From the NCBI RefSeq assembly GCF_003122215.1, contig NZ_QEYD01000003.1, positions 1 to 64,000 on the forward strand: a stretch of 64,000 nucleotides of DNA, in the 5' to 3' direction. Each line of letters begins with the position of its first letter. The stretch's first letter is position 1. Positions 16,857 to 26,187 of the stretch are shown one piece after another. The notes beneath the pieces were generated by a model. That model did not search any database, was not told the DNA's origin, and was given only the letters and a program-made list of their open reading frames with translations. A program made the translations under genes and the position numbers. This stretch comes from Pararhodobacter marinus (lineage in GTDB: Bacteria; Pseudomonadota; Alphaproteobacteria; Rhodobacterales; Rhodobacteraceae).

Positions 16857-19487
16857 ATGCGCGATGACCTGAACTTCCTTCTGACGCTTCTGCTTGGCGT
16901 GGCGCTGGTCGTGGCCTTTCGCCGGATCCGCGCGCTGGAGAAACGGTTGCGCGGGCTCGAGACCGAGGCGCAGGGCACGCCTGGATCGCGCGTTCCGGGG
17001 CAGGGCGCGCCGATGGCGCCCGGCGGCGCGGCCCCCCGGGTTCCGCAGGCGGCCCCCCCTGACGAGACTCCGCCGATCGCAGCACCCCGGGGCGACACGC
17101 GCACGGGACAAGCCTGGCGACCCGCGCCTTTCGCAGCCGGACAGGCACTGCGCCGGGTCATGGACTGGCTGCGGGCCAACTGGATCTACCCGGTGGCGGG
17201 CACGGCGCTGATCATGGCGGCGATCTACCTTGTGCAGTATTCCATCGAAAAGGGCCTGTTGTCGCCATCCGCACGGATCGCGCTGGCCGTCGCGCTCGGG
17301 GCTGTGTTGATCGCCGGGGCCGAAGCCTTGCGCCGGCGCTGGGGCGACGGGGACAGCGGGGCGCGCCTGGTCCCCGCGACGCTGGCCGGGGCGGGCGTTG
17401 TCGCGCTGTTCTCGGCCACGCTTGCCGCGCTGCATCTCTACGCGATGCTCGGCCAGATGGGCGCCTTTGCCATGCTGGCGGCCATCGCCGCGCTGGCCAT
17501 GGCGCTGGGGTGGGTCCACGGGCCGCTTCTGGCCGCCATCGGCGTGATCGGCGGCAGCGCCGCGCCCTTTCTTCTGGGAGGCGGCACCGTCCCCGGCGCG
17601 CCGGTCTTCGGTTATTTCCTGATCCTGTCGTGGCTTGGCCAGGGGATCGACGGCTATCGCCGCTGGGGCTGGGTTTCGGTGCTTGCCGTGACCCTGCCGA
17701 TGGCCGGCGGCTGGCTGATGTCGCAGGCCGGAGGACCCGGATGGGCGCTGGCTGCGATGGCGCTTGGCATCGCGTTGCCCGCGCTGGCGCTGCCCGGTGG
17801 CACGCTGATCCCGCAGGCCGAGGGGCCGATGCTGCATCGCTGGCGGCAGGCGCGGCCGTCGCTGACCGTGCTGGCCGGGGCGCTGGCGGTTCTGGGCGCG
17901 CTTCTGGCGATCCTGAGCACCGTCCCCGCGCCCGCGAACACGCTGGCGCTGGGACTTCTGGCCGCGGTGCTGCCGCTCTGGACCCGGCGCGCCCCGGTCT
18001 TTACCAGCCTCGCGCTGCCCGTCTCTGCCGCGATCCCCTTGGCGGTCGGCGCAAGCCTGATCACCACGCCGTTGTTTCTGTCCTTCGTACTGAACGCCGC
18101 GACATGGAACGTGATCGCAACGCTGGCGCTGTCCGCGCTGGCCGGCGCGGCGATGCTCTGGCGCAGCGAGGCCGACGCGGCGCAGCGCGGCTTCTGGGGG
18201 ATCCTTGCCATCGCCACCCCCGGCGCGACGGCTATCGCGATCGAGCTGCTGTGGCGCCCGCTCAGCCTGCTTCCCGTTCTGTGGCCCTTTGCCGTGATGG
18301 CGCTTGCCGGAGCCGCCGCCGCGGTGGCGCTCTGGGCGGCGCGGCGCGATGCGGGGCAGGGCGCGCGGCTGGGGGCGGCCATCGTGGGCGCCTATACGAT
18401 GATCGCCCTGGCGATGACGCTGCTGATCTCGGACGCGGCGCTGTCGCTGGCGCTGGCGGTTCTCCTGGTCACCGCGGGCGCGATGGACCGCCGTTTCGAT
18501 CTGCCCGCGCTCGGCTGGATCCTGGGCCTCGGCGCGATGGCGATGGGCTGGCGGTTGATGCTGGTGCCGGGACTGGGCGCGCTGATCGACGGCGAGGTTT
18601 CCACGCTCGATGTCTGGCTGACCTTTGTCGCGGTGCTGGCCGGGCCCTTGGGCGCGCTTGCGCTGATCCGCGGCCTGGCACCGCATCCCGCGCGCGATTG
18701 GGGACGCGTGGTGACCGAGACGGCGCTGAGCGCAAGCGTTCCGGTGGTTCTGATCGTGATCTTCGCACGGTTTCTCGACGGCATCTCGGCCCATGCCGCG
18801 CTGGGTGTCGAGGCCAGCGTGTTGATCGTGCTGGCCTGGGTTCAGGCGCAACGCGCCGAGCGGCTGTCATCCAGCCGGGCGATGCTATGGGTGCGACGCA
18901 TCCTGTGCTGGGGGCTGGGTATCGCGGCGGCGTTCTGTCTGTGGATCGGTGCGGTCATCCTGTCGCCGGTTTTCGGCTTTGGCTTTGGCAGTTCGGTTTC
19001 GGGCTGGCCGATCCTGAACGATCTGGCCTTGGCCTATGCCGTGCCGGCGCTGCTGTTGTGGGGGGCGTTGCGGAGGCAGGGCGGCAAACGGGGCCTGCTG
19101 GGCCGCCTGATGGCGCTGGCGCTGGTCGGGATCTGGATCGCCACGGTGATCCGGCACCTGTGGCACGGCAGCGCCGGAATGTCGCTGGGCGCAGGCTTCC
19201 TGCAGGGCGAGCTCTATGCCTATACGCTGGCGCTGCTGGCCGCCGGCGCCGTGGCCATGGCGGTTGCACTGCGGACCGGGCGCCACATGATCCGCGTGGC
19301 CGGGCTGGCGCTGATCGGCGTGGCGGCGGCCAAGGCGTTTCTGATCGACGCGTCGGGCCTGTCGGGGCTGATGCGCGTGGGGGCGTTCCTGGGTCTGGGT
19401 CTGTCGCTGGTCGCGCTGGCCTGGCTCAACGCATGGGTCACGGCGCGGATGCCGGGGGGAAAAGACCTGCCGGAAACGCCGGAATGA
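16857..19487 (+). CDS. Large DUF2339 polytopic membrane protein
   Basis: An 876-residue protein starting at ATG 16857 after AAGGAG. It has a short N-terminal anchor (FLLTLLLGVALVVAF), a basic helical segment (FRRIRALEKRLRGLETEA), then a Pro/Ala-rich linker to about residue 95. The rest is a long series of more than 20 hydrophobic segments. This matches DUF2339 (PF10101), whose N-terminal coil plus repeated TM layout is diagnostic. The function is unknown, and a role in envelope biogenesis or transport has been assumed only from topology. It has its own RBS and no close downstream partner. Confidence 0.85.
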   Translation: MRDDLNFLLTLLLGVALVVAFRRIRALEKRLRGLETEAQGTPGSRVPGQGAPMAPGGAAPRVPQAAPPDETPPIAAPRGDTRTGQAWRPAPFAAGQALRRVMDWLRANWIYPVAGTALIMAAIYLVQYSIEKGLLSPSARIALAVALGAVLIAGAEALRRRWGDGDSGARLVPATLAGAGVVALFSATLAALHLYAMLGQMGAFAMLAAIAALAMALGWVHGPLLAAIGVIGGSAAPFLLGGGTVPGAPVFGYFLILSWLGQGIDGYRRWGWVSVLAVTLPMAGGWLMSQAGGPGWALAAMALGIALPALALPGGTLIPQAEGPMLHRWRQARPSLTVLAGALAVLGALLAILSTVPAPANTLALGLLAAVLPLWTRRAPVFTSLALPVSAAIPLAVGASLITTPLFLSFVLNAATWNVIATLALSALAGAAMLWRSEADAAQRGFWGILAIATPGATAIAIELLWRPLSLLPVLWPFAVMALAGAAAAVALWAARRDAGQGARLGAAIVGAYTMIALAMTLLISDAALSLALAVLLVTAGAMDRRFDLPALGWILGLGAMAMGWRLMLVPGLGALIDGEVSTLDVWLTFVAVLAGPLGALALIRGLAPHPARDWGRVVTETALSASVPVVLIVIFARFLDGISAHAALGVEASVLIVLAWVQAQRAERLSSSRAMLWVRRILCWGLGIAAAFCLWIGAVILSPVFGFGFGSSVSGWPILNDLALAYAVPALLLWGALRRQGGKRGLLGRLMALALVGIWIATVIRHLWHGSAGMSLGAGFLQGELYAYTLALLAAGAVAMAVALRTGRHMIRVAGLALIGVAAAKAFLIDASGLSGLMRVGAFLGLGLSLVALAWLNAWVTARMPGGKDLPETPE

Positions 19488-19818
19488 GGGGCCCGGCCAG
19501 GCTCGATGCCTGAGTCCTATAATCTGTATTATGTAACTTGCGGTAGTACCCCAAGCATCATATTTCGGTACAGCAACAGTTTGTAACGCCCCTGAAACCC
19601 GTCGAAATGTGTCCCGGCCTTGCAATTTGTGCAGAGGTGTGAAGAACTGGCGACGATCTTGGACGCAAAGGTGTCGCGCCAAGGTCGGCCGCCTGTTCCG
19701 TTCAGCGGCGAAATGCCCTGAAATCATGCCTTTACGAGTTCTTAATGTTTGACCCCTATGCCGGTACCCGACCTTGCACGCCCCTGTTTCGCTTCGCGGT
19801 GACGAAGGAAGACGACGC
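19488..19818. other. Gene-free, A/T-rich interval
   Basis: About 330 bases with lower GC than the flanks. It contains TATAAT (19518-19523) as part of the inverted repeat ATAAT-CTGT-ATTAT (19519-19532), and TTTACGAGTTCTTAATG near 19731-19747. No recognisable -35 partners TATAAT at normal spacing. It probably holds the promoter of the small gene at 19819. Confidence 0.4.
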
Positions 19819-20211
19819 ATGATCCTAGGCCACGCGCCCCAAGAACAGCATTCCGGTGTCGAACCCGTCTTTCATCCGCTGACGGGATGCCGGTCGGTGC
19901 TGCTGGTCGATGCCTCCGACGCGATGCGCTTCCTCGATGCCCGTCCGAACAGACAAAGCGTCGTGCTGACCCGCATGCGGCACCTGACACCCGCCATGCT
20001 GTCCTCGACCAATCCCGATGCAGTCATCGCGCCGCTCATGGCGGCAGACTGGGATATCGTCGATCTGGGCCTCATACTGGAAGCAATGGGCTATCGCGGC
20101 GACCTCTTCGCGCTGTCACGGCCTTTGCCGCATGCGGAACTGATCCTGCGCGAACTGACGGCGATCTGCCCGCGCCTGTCGGTTCATCTGCTCTACGACC
20201 GGCAGGGCTGA
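19819..20211 (+). CDS. Small protein of unknown function
   Basis: A 130-residue protein. ATG 19819 follows GAAGGAAG. It has no signal peptide or membrane segment. A beta/alpha alternation can be seen: SVLLVDASDAMRFL, DIVDLGLILEAMGYRGDLFALSRPLPHAELILREL, LSVHLLYDRQG. This is loosely like a degenerate response-regulator receiver (VLLVD at the first strand), but the phosphoacceptor and the conserved Lys are not in their expected places. The family is not recognised. It is convergent with the choline-sulfatase gene (28-base gap). Confidence 0.6.
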   Translation: MILGHAPQEQHSGVEPVFHPLTGCRSVLLVDASDAMRFLDARPNRQSVVLTRMRHLTPAMLSSTNPDAVIAPLMAADWDIVDLGLILEAMGYRGDLFALSRPLPHAELILRELTAICPRLSVHLLYDRQG

Positions 20212-20239
20212 ACCCGCCGGTCATCGCGCATCACGTCGC

Positions 20240-21745
20240 TCACTCGCCGCGCGGAAAGCGCTGATTGTCTTCCAGCACGTTGAGATCCATGTGGTTGCGC
20301 ATGTAGCGCTGGCTGGCATCGCGATACGGCTGGAAATCCCAGTCGGTATAGCGCCCGGCGCGCAAGGCGTCGTACACCACCCAGCGCCGCGCCTGGCTTG
20401 CGCGAACTTCGGCGTCGAAGGCCTTGAGATCCCAGCGGGCTTTCGCCATCTGCCGGAAGCGATCAAGCACCGCCGCATAGGCCGGATCATCCGCCAGATT
20501 GTGCCGTTCCCCCGGATCGTCCTCGAGATTGAACAGCAATTCGGGATCGGCGTCGCAGGCGATGTACTTCCACGCCCCCTCCACCAGCCCGACCATGGGC
20601 GCGATGCTGCCCTCGGCCGCGTATTCCATCGGAACCGGACCACGCCCGCCCGTGCCATGCAGCAGCGGCAACAGGCTTTCGCCATCGGTCCACGCGCCGA
20701 TCGCGCTCATATCGCAGCCCGCCAGGTCACAAAGCGTCGGCAACATGTCGAGCGTCGAAACCGGCTGATCCACCCGCTGCGGCGTGATACCCGGACCCGA
20801 CAGCCAGAACGGCACGCGGCCCGAATTCTCGTAGAACGCCATCTTGAACCACAGACCCCGGTCGCCCAGCATCTCGCCATGATCGGACAGGAAGACGATC
20901 ACCGCCTCCTGCCGCGTGCGGTCGAGCGTGTCGAGGATCTCGCCCACCTTGTCATCGATATACGAGATATTCGCATAGTAACCGCGCTTTGCCCGGCGTA
21001 TCTGATCGTCGCTCGCATCGAAATTCTTATAATCGAAGCTCTCGAGCAACCGTTTTCCATGCGCGTCCTGCGCGTCATACGGGATCGCCTCGGACGGCTC
21101 CAGTTCGGGCGAGCCCTCGTAGAGATCCCAGTATTTGCGCCGCGCCACGAAAGGATCGTGCGGATGGGTGAAACTGACATGCAGACACCACGGACGCGCA
21201 TCCTGTCCGCGCGCCAGATCGTAAAGCTTCTGGCAGGCCAGATGCGCGACATCGTCGTCGTATTCCAGCTGGTTGGTGATTTCCGCGACCCCTGCCCCGG
21301 TCACCGATCCCAGATTGTGATACCACCAGTCGATCCGCTCGCCGGGTTTGCGGTAATCGGGGGTCCAGCCGAAATCGGCGGGGTAAATGTCCGTGGTCAG
21401 CCGCTCTTCGAACCCGTGCAACTGGTCGGGGCCAACGAAATGCATCTTGCCCGACAGCGTGGTCTGGTAACCCTGAGCGCGCAGGTGATGGGTATAGCAC
21501 GGGGTGTCCGAGCGGAACTCGGCCGCGTTGTCATAGACCCCGGTGCGGCGCGGCAACTGCCCGGCCATCACGCTGGCCCGCGCGGGCGCGCAAAGCGGGC
21601 TGGGGCAATAGGCGCGCGAGAACCGCGCCGAACCCTCGGCCAGCCGTCTGAGATTTGGCGCATGCAGGAAATCGGCCGGGCCGTCCTCCATCAGCGTTCC
21701 GGTCAATTGGTCGACCATCAGGATCAGGATGTTGGGACGGGTCAT
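20240..21745 (-). CDS. betC: Choline-sulfatase
   Basis: A 501-residue type I sulfatase. The start at 21745 (MTRPNILILMVDQLTG) is chosen because the longer frame adds non-homologous residues. The signature C52-A-P54-A-R56 in SPLCAPARASVMAGQ is where Cys is converted to formylglycine. Metal ligands are near D12 and in FLSDHGEMLGDRGLW, and the sulfate-handling region lies around GKMHFVGPDQLHGFEERLTTDIYP. The C-terminal RYTDWDFQPYRDASQRYMRNHMDLNVLE is typical of BetC. It releases choline and sulfate from choline-O-sulfate, for osmoprotection or sulfur supply. No betA, betB or transporter genes adjoin it. Confidence 0.88.
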   Translation of the reverse strand: MTRPNILILMVDQLTGTLMEDGPADFLHAPNLRRLAEGSARFSRAYCPSPLCAPARASVMAGQLPRRTGVYDNAAEFRSDTPCYTHHLRAQGYQTTLSGKMHFVGPDQLHGFEERLTTDIYPADFGWTPDYRKPGERIDWWYHNLGSVTGAGVAEITNQLEYDDDVAHLACQKLYDLARGQDARPWCLHVSFTHPHDPFVARRKYWDLYEGSPELEPSEAIPYDAQDAHGKRLLESFDYKNFDASDDQIRRAKRGYYANISYIDDKVGEILDTLDRTRQEAVIVFLSDHGEMLGDRGLWFKMAFYENSGRVPFWLSGPGITPQRVDQPVSTLDMLPTLCDLAGCDMSAIGAWTDGESLLPLLHGTGGRGPVPMEYAAEGSIAPMVGLVEGAWKYIACDADPELLFNLEDDPGERHNLADDPAYAAVLDRFRQMAKARWDLKAFDAEVRASQARRWVVYDALRAGRYTDWDFQPYRDASQRYMRNHMDLNVLEDNQRFPRGE

Positions 21746-21808
21746 TGCAAGCCTTTTTTCAACGGGTTGTGCGCCGATGCTGACGCGGAACATTCAGCCC
21801 GGACCCGA

Positions 21809-21840
21809 CAATTGCGACCCTGTGACGCGGCAATTGCGAC
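21809..21840. repeat. Direct repeat CAATTGCGAC, 22-bp spacing
   Basis: Two identical ten-base copies (21809-21818 and 21831-21840) lie between the divergent betC and phosphodiesterase-like genes. A 22-bp period places both copies on the same face of the helix. It is a likely binding site for a regulator controlling one or both genes. Confidence 0.5.
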
Positions 21841-21891
21841 AGCGGGGCGCATGGCTTAGGCTGCATGCGTTATCGCTGCCACAGGTGCCCC

Positions 21892-22734
21892 ATGAGCCGC
21901 AAGTCCAAGCTTCTGCTGATCCTTCTCGACGGCGTCCCCTACGCCAATTGGCGCCGCTATTTCGGTTGCCTCGAAGGCTGGGTCGACAGCGGCGAGGCGC
22001 GGACCTGGAAGATGCGCGCCACGCTGCCCTCGATGTCGGGGCCCTGCTATGCCACGATCCATACCGGCGTCGCGCCGCAGGTCCATGGCGTGTTGTCGAA
22101 CGGCCATATCCACCGCGTCGACATGCCCGATATCTTCAGCGAAGCGCGCAAGGCCGGGCTCGTGACCGGCGCGGTGACGCATTCCTGGTGGTCGGAATTC
22201 TTCAACCGCGCGCCCTTCGACTATATCCGCGACATCGAATACGACGAGCCCGAGAGCGACGCGATCAATCACGGGCGCTTCCACACCATGACCGGCTACG
22301 ACCTGAAGAACCAGGCGACGCCGTCGGATGTGGATCTCTTCGCCACGCTGACCTCGCTCTGCGCGCGCTTCTCGCTGGATTACGGCATCCTTCATACCTG
22401 TACGCTCGACAGCATGGGCCACCGTTTCGGCCATGAATGCCCCGAGATGGACCATGCCTGCGCGCTTCTCGACGCGATGCTGGCCAAGTTCCTGCCCGCC
22501 TGGCGGCAGATGGGTTACGAGGTGATCGTCACCGCCGATCACGGCCAGTCGCTGCGGGGCCATCACGGCGGCGCGGGCGAGGATCAGCAGGATTTCGCGC
22601 TTTACTACTTCGGCGCGGGCGACGGGCCGTCCAAGGACACCCTGCTCGACCAGCGTCAGCTTGCGCCCACCGTGCTGACCCGGCTGGGCGCCACCCTCCC
22701 CGGGACGATGAAACACGCCCCCTTCCTGCGCTGA
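21892..22734 (+). CDS. Alkaline phosphatase/phosphodiesterase superfamily hydrolase
   Basis: A 280-residue protein. ATG 21892 (MSRKSKLLLILLDGVPYANW) is preferred over an upstream ATG. Metal-binding elements of the alkaline-phosphatase/NPP superfamily are visible: D in LLDGVP, a Ser/Thr nucleophile region in LPSMSGPCYATIHTG, D and H in LDSMGHRFGHE, and DH in IVTADHGQSLRGHHG. There is no signal peptide, so it acts in the cytosol. The substrate is unknown, and pairing with betC suggests a phospho- or sulfo-ester related to choline or head-group metabolism. That is inference from the divergent arrangement. Confidence 0.8.
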   Translation: MSRKSKLLLILLDGVPYANWRRYFGCLEGWVDSGEARTWKMRATLPSMSGPCYATIHTGVAPQVHGVLSNGHIHRVDMPDIFSEARKAGLVTGAVTHSWWSEFFNRAPFDYIRDIEYDEPESDAINHGRFHTMTGYDLKNQATPSDVDLFATLTSLCARFSLDYGILHTCTLDSMGHRFGHECPEMDHACALLDAMLAKFLPAWRQMGYEVIVTADHGQSLRGHHGGAGEDQQDFALYYFGAGDGPSKDTLLDQRQLAPTVLTRLGATLPGTMKHAPFLR

Positions 22735-22753
22735 GGAAAACCGTGCCCCTTCA

Positions 22754-22860
22754 CTTTGCGAAAAATACTCCGGGGGGCCTGGGGGGCAGAGCCCCCCTTT
22801 AACTTAACTCAATGGGGCAGAGCCCCCCTTAAACATGGCTTACCGGGGCGGAGGCCCCGC
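22754..22860. repeat. GC-rich extragenic repeat cluster (copy 1)
   Basis: Begins CTTTGCGAAAAATACTCC followed by G6, then serial GGGGGGCAGAGCCCCCC (22781-22797), GGGGCAGAGCCCC (22814-22826) and GGGGCGGAGGCCCCGC hairpins. The opening matches copy 2 at 48578. It lies between the convergent phosphodiesterase-like and pgi genes, so it may also serve as a transcription barrier. Confidence 0.75.
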
Positions 22861-22894
22861 TTCACCGATGGGGCCCCTGCCCCTCAAGCGCGTC

Positions 22895-24517
22895 TCAGAT
22901 GCCGAAATCGCGCAGCTTGTCCACCAGCCCGGCGGTCGAGGCGTCGCGCGCTGCGGCGGGCGCCTGACCTTCGAGCATCGGCAGGATCTCTCCGGCCAGC
23001 ACCTTGCCCAGCTCGACACCCCATTGGTCGAAGGAATTGATGCCCAGCACCACGCCCTCGACGAAAACGCGGTGCTCGTACAGCGCGATGATCGCGCCCA
23101 GCACGGCGGGGGTCAGCTTGGGATAGATCAGCATGGTCGAGGGGCGGTTGCCCGGAAACACCCGGTGGCGCGCCTGGCGCTCCAGCTCGTCGCCCTCGAG
23201 CCCGGTCTCGGCCATCAGCGCCCGCGCTTCCTCCAGCGACCGGCCCCGCATCAGCGCCTCGGCTTGTGCCAGACAATTGGCAGCCAGAAGCCGATGCTGA
23301 TGCGCCAGCGCGGGCTCGTGCCCCTTGCCCGCCAGCAGGAACTCGCAAGGGACGATATCGGTGCCCTGATGGATCAGCTGATAGAAGGCGTGTTGCCCGT
23401 TGGTGCCCGGCTCGCCAAACACGATGGGGCCCGAGGGCACCTCGAGATCGGCGCCGTCCATCGACACGCGCTTGCCGTTCGATTCCATCTCCAGCTGCTG
23501 CAGATAGGCCGGCAGACGCGCCAGACGCTGATCATAGGGCAGAACCGCGCGGGCGGGATAGCCGCAGACCTGCCGGTGCCAGATCCCCACCAGCGCCAGC
23601 ATCGCGGGCATGTTTTCACCCAGCGGCGCCGAGCGGAAATGCTGATCCATCTGCGCGGCCCCCGCGAGGAAGGCGCGGAAATTCTCGGGCCCGATGGCGA
23701 TCATCAGGCTCAGCCCGATCGGCCCCCACATCGAATAGCGCCCGCCGACCCAGTCGGCGAAGCCGAAGACGCGCGCGGGGTCGATGCCGAAGGCCGCGGT
23801 CTTGTCGAGCGCGGTCGACAGCGCCACGAATTGCCGCGCCGGATCGGCGACCGAGCGCGCCATCCACGCCTTCGCGGTCTGCGCATTGGTCATCGTCTCG
23901 ATCGTGGTGAAGGTCTTCGAGGCGACGATCACCAGCGTGGTATCGGGATTGAGCCCGTCAAGCACCTGCTGGATCTGCGCGCCGTCCACATTCGAGACAA
24001 AGTGACAGGCCGGCCCGTCGCAATACGGGCTGAGCGCCTGCACCGCCATGGCCGGCCCCAGATCCGAGCCGCCGATGCCGATATTGACGACATCGGTGAT
24101 CCGCCCGCTGCTGCCGCGGATCCGCCCGTCGCGCAGATCGCGTGCGAAGCTCTCCATCCGGGCGAGCGTGGCGCGCACGTCGGGCATGACATCGCTGCCG
24201 TCGACAAGCACTTCCGCGTCGAGGTTGCGCAGGGCCGTATGCAGCACCGCGCGGCCTTCGGTCTCGTTGATCGCAGCCCCCGAGAACATCGCCTCGCGGC
24301 GGTCTTCGACGCCCGCCTCGCGCGCCAGTTCAAGCAGCGCGTCGCGAGTCGACTGATCTATGTTAGTTTTTGAATAATCGAAGAAAATCTCGCCGGTCTC
24401 GGACGATTCGAGGCTGATCGAGAAGATCTGAGCGCGGCTTTCGTCGGCGAAAAGATCGAGGATCGGCTGCTGTGCAACCTCGCGCAGGCGGTCGCGCAAT
24501 GCGGCCCAGTTGGTCAT
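22895..24517 (-). CDS. pgi: Glucose-6-phosphate isomerase
   Basis: A 540-residue enzyme that interconverts glucose 6-phosphate and fructose 6-phosphate. Motifs: [15 protein letters not shown], the signature [15 protein letters not shown], the PGI motif [18 protein letters not shown], and the catalytic region [18 protein letters not shown] with [12 protein letters not shown] near the end. The start at 24517 ([11 protein letters not shown]) is chosen, and an upstream in-frame codon at 24547 would add ten residues. Unlike many relatives it is not joined to zwf-pgl, being on the opposite strand with three genes between. Confidence 0.96.
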   Translation of the reverse strand: MTNWAALRDRLREVAQQPILDLFADESRAQIFSISLESSETGEIFFDYSKTNIDQSTRDALLELAREAGVEDRREAMFSGAAINETEGRAVLHTALRNLDAEVLVDGSDVMPDVRATLARMESFARDLRDGRIRGSSGRITDVVNIGIGGSDLGPAMAVQALSPYCDGPACHFVSNVDGAQIQQVLDGLNPDTTLVIVASKTFTTIETMTNAQTAKAWMARSVADPARQFVALSTALDKTAAFGIDPARVFGFADWVGGRYSMWGPIGLSLMIAIGPENFRAFLAGAAQMDQHFRSAPLGENMPAMLALVGIWHRQVCGYPARAVLPYDQRLARLPAYLQQLEMESNGKRVSMDGADLEVPSGPIVFGEPGTNGQHAFYQLIHQGTDIVPCEFLLAGKGHEPALAHQHRLLAANCLAQAEALMRGRSLEEARALMAETGLEGDELERQARHRVFPGNRPSTMLIYPKLTPAVLGAIIALYEHRVFVEGVVLGINSFDQWGVELGKVLAGEILPMLEGQAPAAARDASTAGLVDKLRDFGI

Positions 24518-24673
24518 CAAAACGTTCCAGATGTTGTGTCCCGCCATTCATGCCAATTCGCGCATGACTTGCCCAGAGCAAAATGTCCCCGCGCGCCCCC
24601 CGAGGGGTATTCGCTTGGGTTGTGACGTGTTCGGGCAACAGCCGGGCTTGCGCCCCGCTCCATCCTGCGCACA

Positions 24674-25330
24674 ATGCCCGCCATGACCCGCGCTTTTTCC
24701 GCCGACACCCGCATCCTGACGACCGAGGCCTGCATGGCCGAAGGCGCCGAATGGCTGGCCCGTACCGAGCCGCGTTTCGCGCAGGCGCTGGAGCTGTGCG
24801 GCCCGCCGCCCTTGCGCCGGCGCCCCGACGGGTTCGACAGCCTGGTCGGCGCGATCGTCAGCCAGCAGGTTTCCGTGGCCTCGGCGCGGGCGATCAGCGC
24901 GAAGCTGCAAGCGGCCGATCTGCTGCGCGCCGACCGGATCGCGGCGGTGGATGAAGAACATCTGCGCGCACATGGTCTGTCACGACAGAAAGCCCGTTAC
25001 GTCAAGGCCCTGGCGGACGCGGCAATCGATTTCGACGCGCTGCGCGAGGCGCCCGAGGACGAGATCCTGTCAACCCTGACCGCCGTGCCCGGCATCGGCC
25101 GCTGGACCGCCGAAATCTATGTCATGTTCAGCCTGGGCCGTGCCGACACCTTCGCGCCCAACGATCTGGCCTTGCAGGAAGCTGCGCGGCTTCTGTTCGC
25201 GCTACCCGAGCGCCCGCGCGAAAAGCCGCTGCGCCAGATGGCCGAAGCCTGGGCGCCGTGGCGCACGGTTGCCGCGGGGATGCTGTGGCATTACTACCAT
25301 CACGCGAAGCGCCGCGAAGGCGTTGTCTGA
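24674..25330 (+). CDS. DNA-3-methyladenine glycosylase II (AlkA-like)
   Basis: A 218-residue protein of the HhH-GPD superfamily that excises alkylated bases. The sequence shows SLVGAIVSQQVSVASARAISAKL, the helix-hairpin-helix LTAVPGIGRWTAEIYVMFSLGRADTFAPNDLALQ, and the catalytic Asp in PNDLA. It lacks the N-terminal Ada-type extension, so it is the short form. The start is uncertain: ATGs at 24674 and 24683 both have weak ribosome-binding sites. It diverges from pgi and is followed 19 bases later by an esterase gene. Confidence 0.9.
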   Translation: MPAMTRAFSADTRILTTEACMAEGAEWLARTEPRFAQALELCGPPPLRRRPDGFDSLVGAIVSQQVSVASARAISAKLQAADLLRADRIAAVDEEHLRAHGLSRQKARYVKALADAAIDFDALREAPEDEILSTLTAVPGIGRWTAEIYVMFSLGRADTFAPNDLALQEAARLLFALPERPREKPLRQMAEAWAPWRTVAAGMLWHYYHHAKRREGVV

Positions 25331-25349
25331 CATTCGGAAAGGACGTTCC

Positions 25350-26015
25350 ATGCCCCCTCGCCCGCTGACCTCGGACCGCAAGGGTGCGCCCAAGGGTGCT
25401 GCGAAATCACTGGTGATCTTCGTGCATGGCTATGGTGCCAACGGCGCCGACCTGCTGGGGCTTGCCGATCCGCTGGCGCCGCATATGCCTGACACGGCCT
25501 TCTATGCCCCCGATGCGCCCGAGAAATGCCAGGGCAACCCGTTCGGGTTCCAGTGGTTTCCGATCCCGTGGCTGGATGGTTCCCCCGAAGAGGTGGCGCT
25601 GGCGGGACAGGTGCAGGCCTCCGAGGACCTGAACGCCTTCATCGATCAGGTGCTCGAGGCCGAGGGGCTGAGCTCCGATGCCCTGGCGCTGGTGGGCTTT
25701 TCGCAGGGCACGATGATGAGCCTGCATATCGCGCCCCGCCGCGGCCAGCCGATTGCCGCGCTGGTGGGCTTTTCGGGCCGGATGCTGCAGCCCGAAACGC
25801 TGGAGGCCGAGGCGCTCAGCAAGCCGCCCGTCCTTCTGATCCACGGCGATGCCGACCCGATGGTGCCGGTCCAAAGCCTGCCCGAGGCCGCCGATGCGCT
25901 GGTCAAGGCCGGGTTCGAAACCTATGCCCATGTCTGCAAGGGTGTCGGCCATTCGATCGACAATGAAGGCCTGTCGCTGGCGCTGGGTTTCCTGAAGGAC
26001 AAGCTGCCGGGCTGA
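25350..26015 (+). CDS. Phospholipase/carboxylesterase-type alpha/beta hydrolase
   Basis: A 221-residue cytosolic serine hydrolase. ATG 25350 follows GGAAAGGAC. The fold shows the oxyanion region LVIFVHGYGANGADLLGL, the nucleophile elbow GFSQGTMM (G-F-S-Q-G), the acid in LLIHGDADPMVP and the histidine in GVGHSID. This is the PF02230 family of small carboxylesterases and acyl-protein thioesterases. It is in an operon with the DNA glycosylase, with no obvious shared role. Confidence 0.9.
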   Translation: MPPRPLTSDRKGAPKGAAKSLVIFVHGYGANGADLLGLADPLAPHMPDTAFYAPDAPEKCQGNPFGFQWFPIPWLDGSPEEVALAGQVQASEDLNAFIDQVLEAEGLSSDALALVGFSQGTMMSLHIAPRRGQPIAALVGFSGRMLQPETLEAEALSKPPVLLIHGDADPMVPVQSLPEAADALVKAGFETYAHVCKGVGHSIDNEGLSLALGFLKDKLPG

Positions 26016-26187
26016 ACAGGCCACCTGCCCCCTTCTGCCCGCGATCACGGCGCTGTTGCACAAGTGTGATGCAACCGCGCCAGAATGCGGCCAAGCCCGC
26101 GATGTCGCGGGCTTGCCAGAGGGAAAACACCGGATATAGTCGAAGCACACGACCGCTCCGACCAGTCCAAGGCAGGAGACACGCAGA

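Noticed and set aside
16005-18851. A 948-codon minus-strand frame across rpe and the DUF2339 gene
   Set aside because: Arg/Gln/His-rich shadow produced by high GC third positions of the real genes. No family features.
21809-21840. Possible start of a CRISPR-like array from the direct repeats near betC
   Set aside because: Only two ten-base copies with a 12-base gap. This fits an operator, not CRISPR repeats and spacers.
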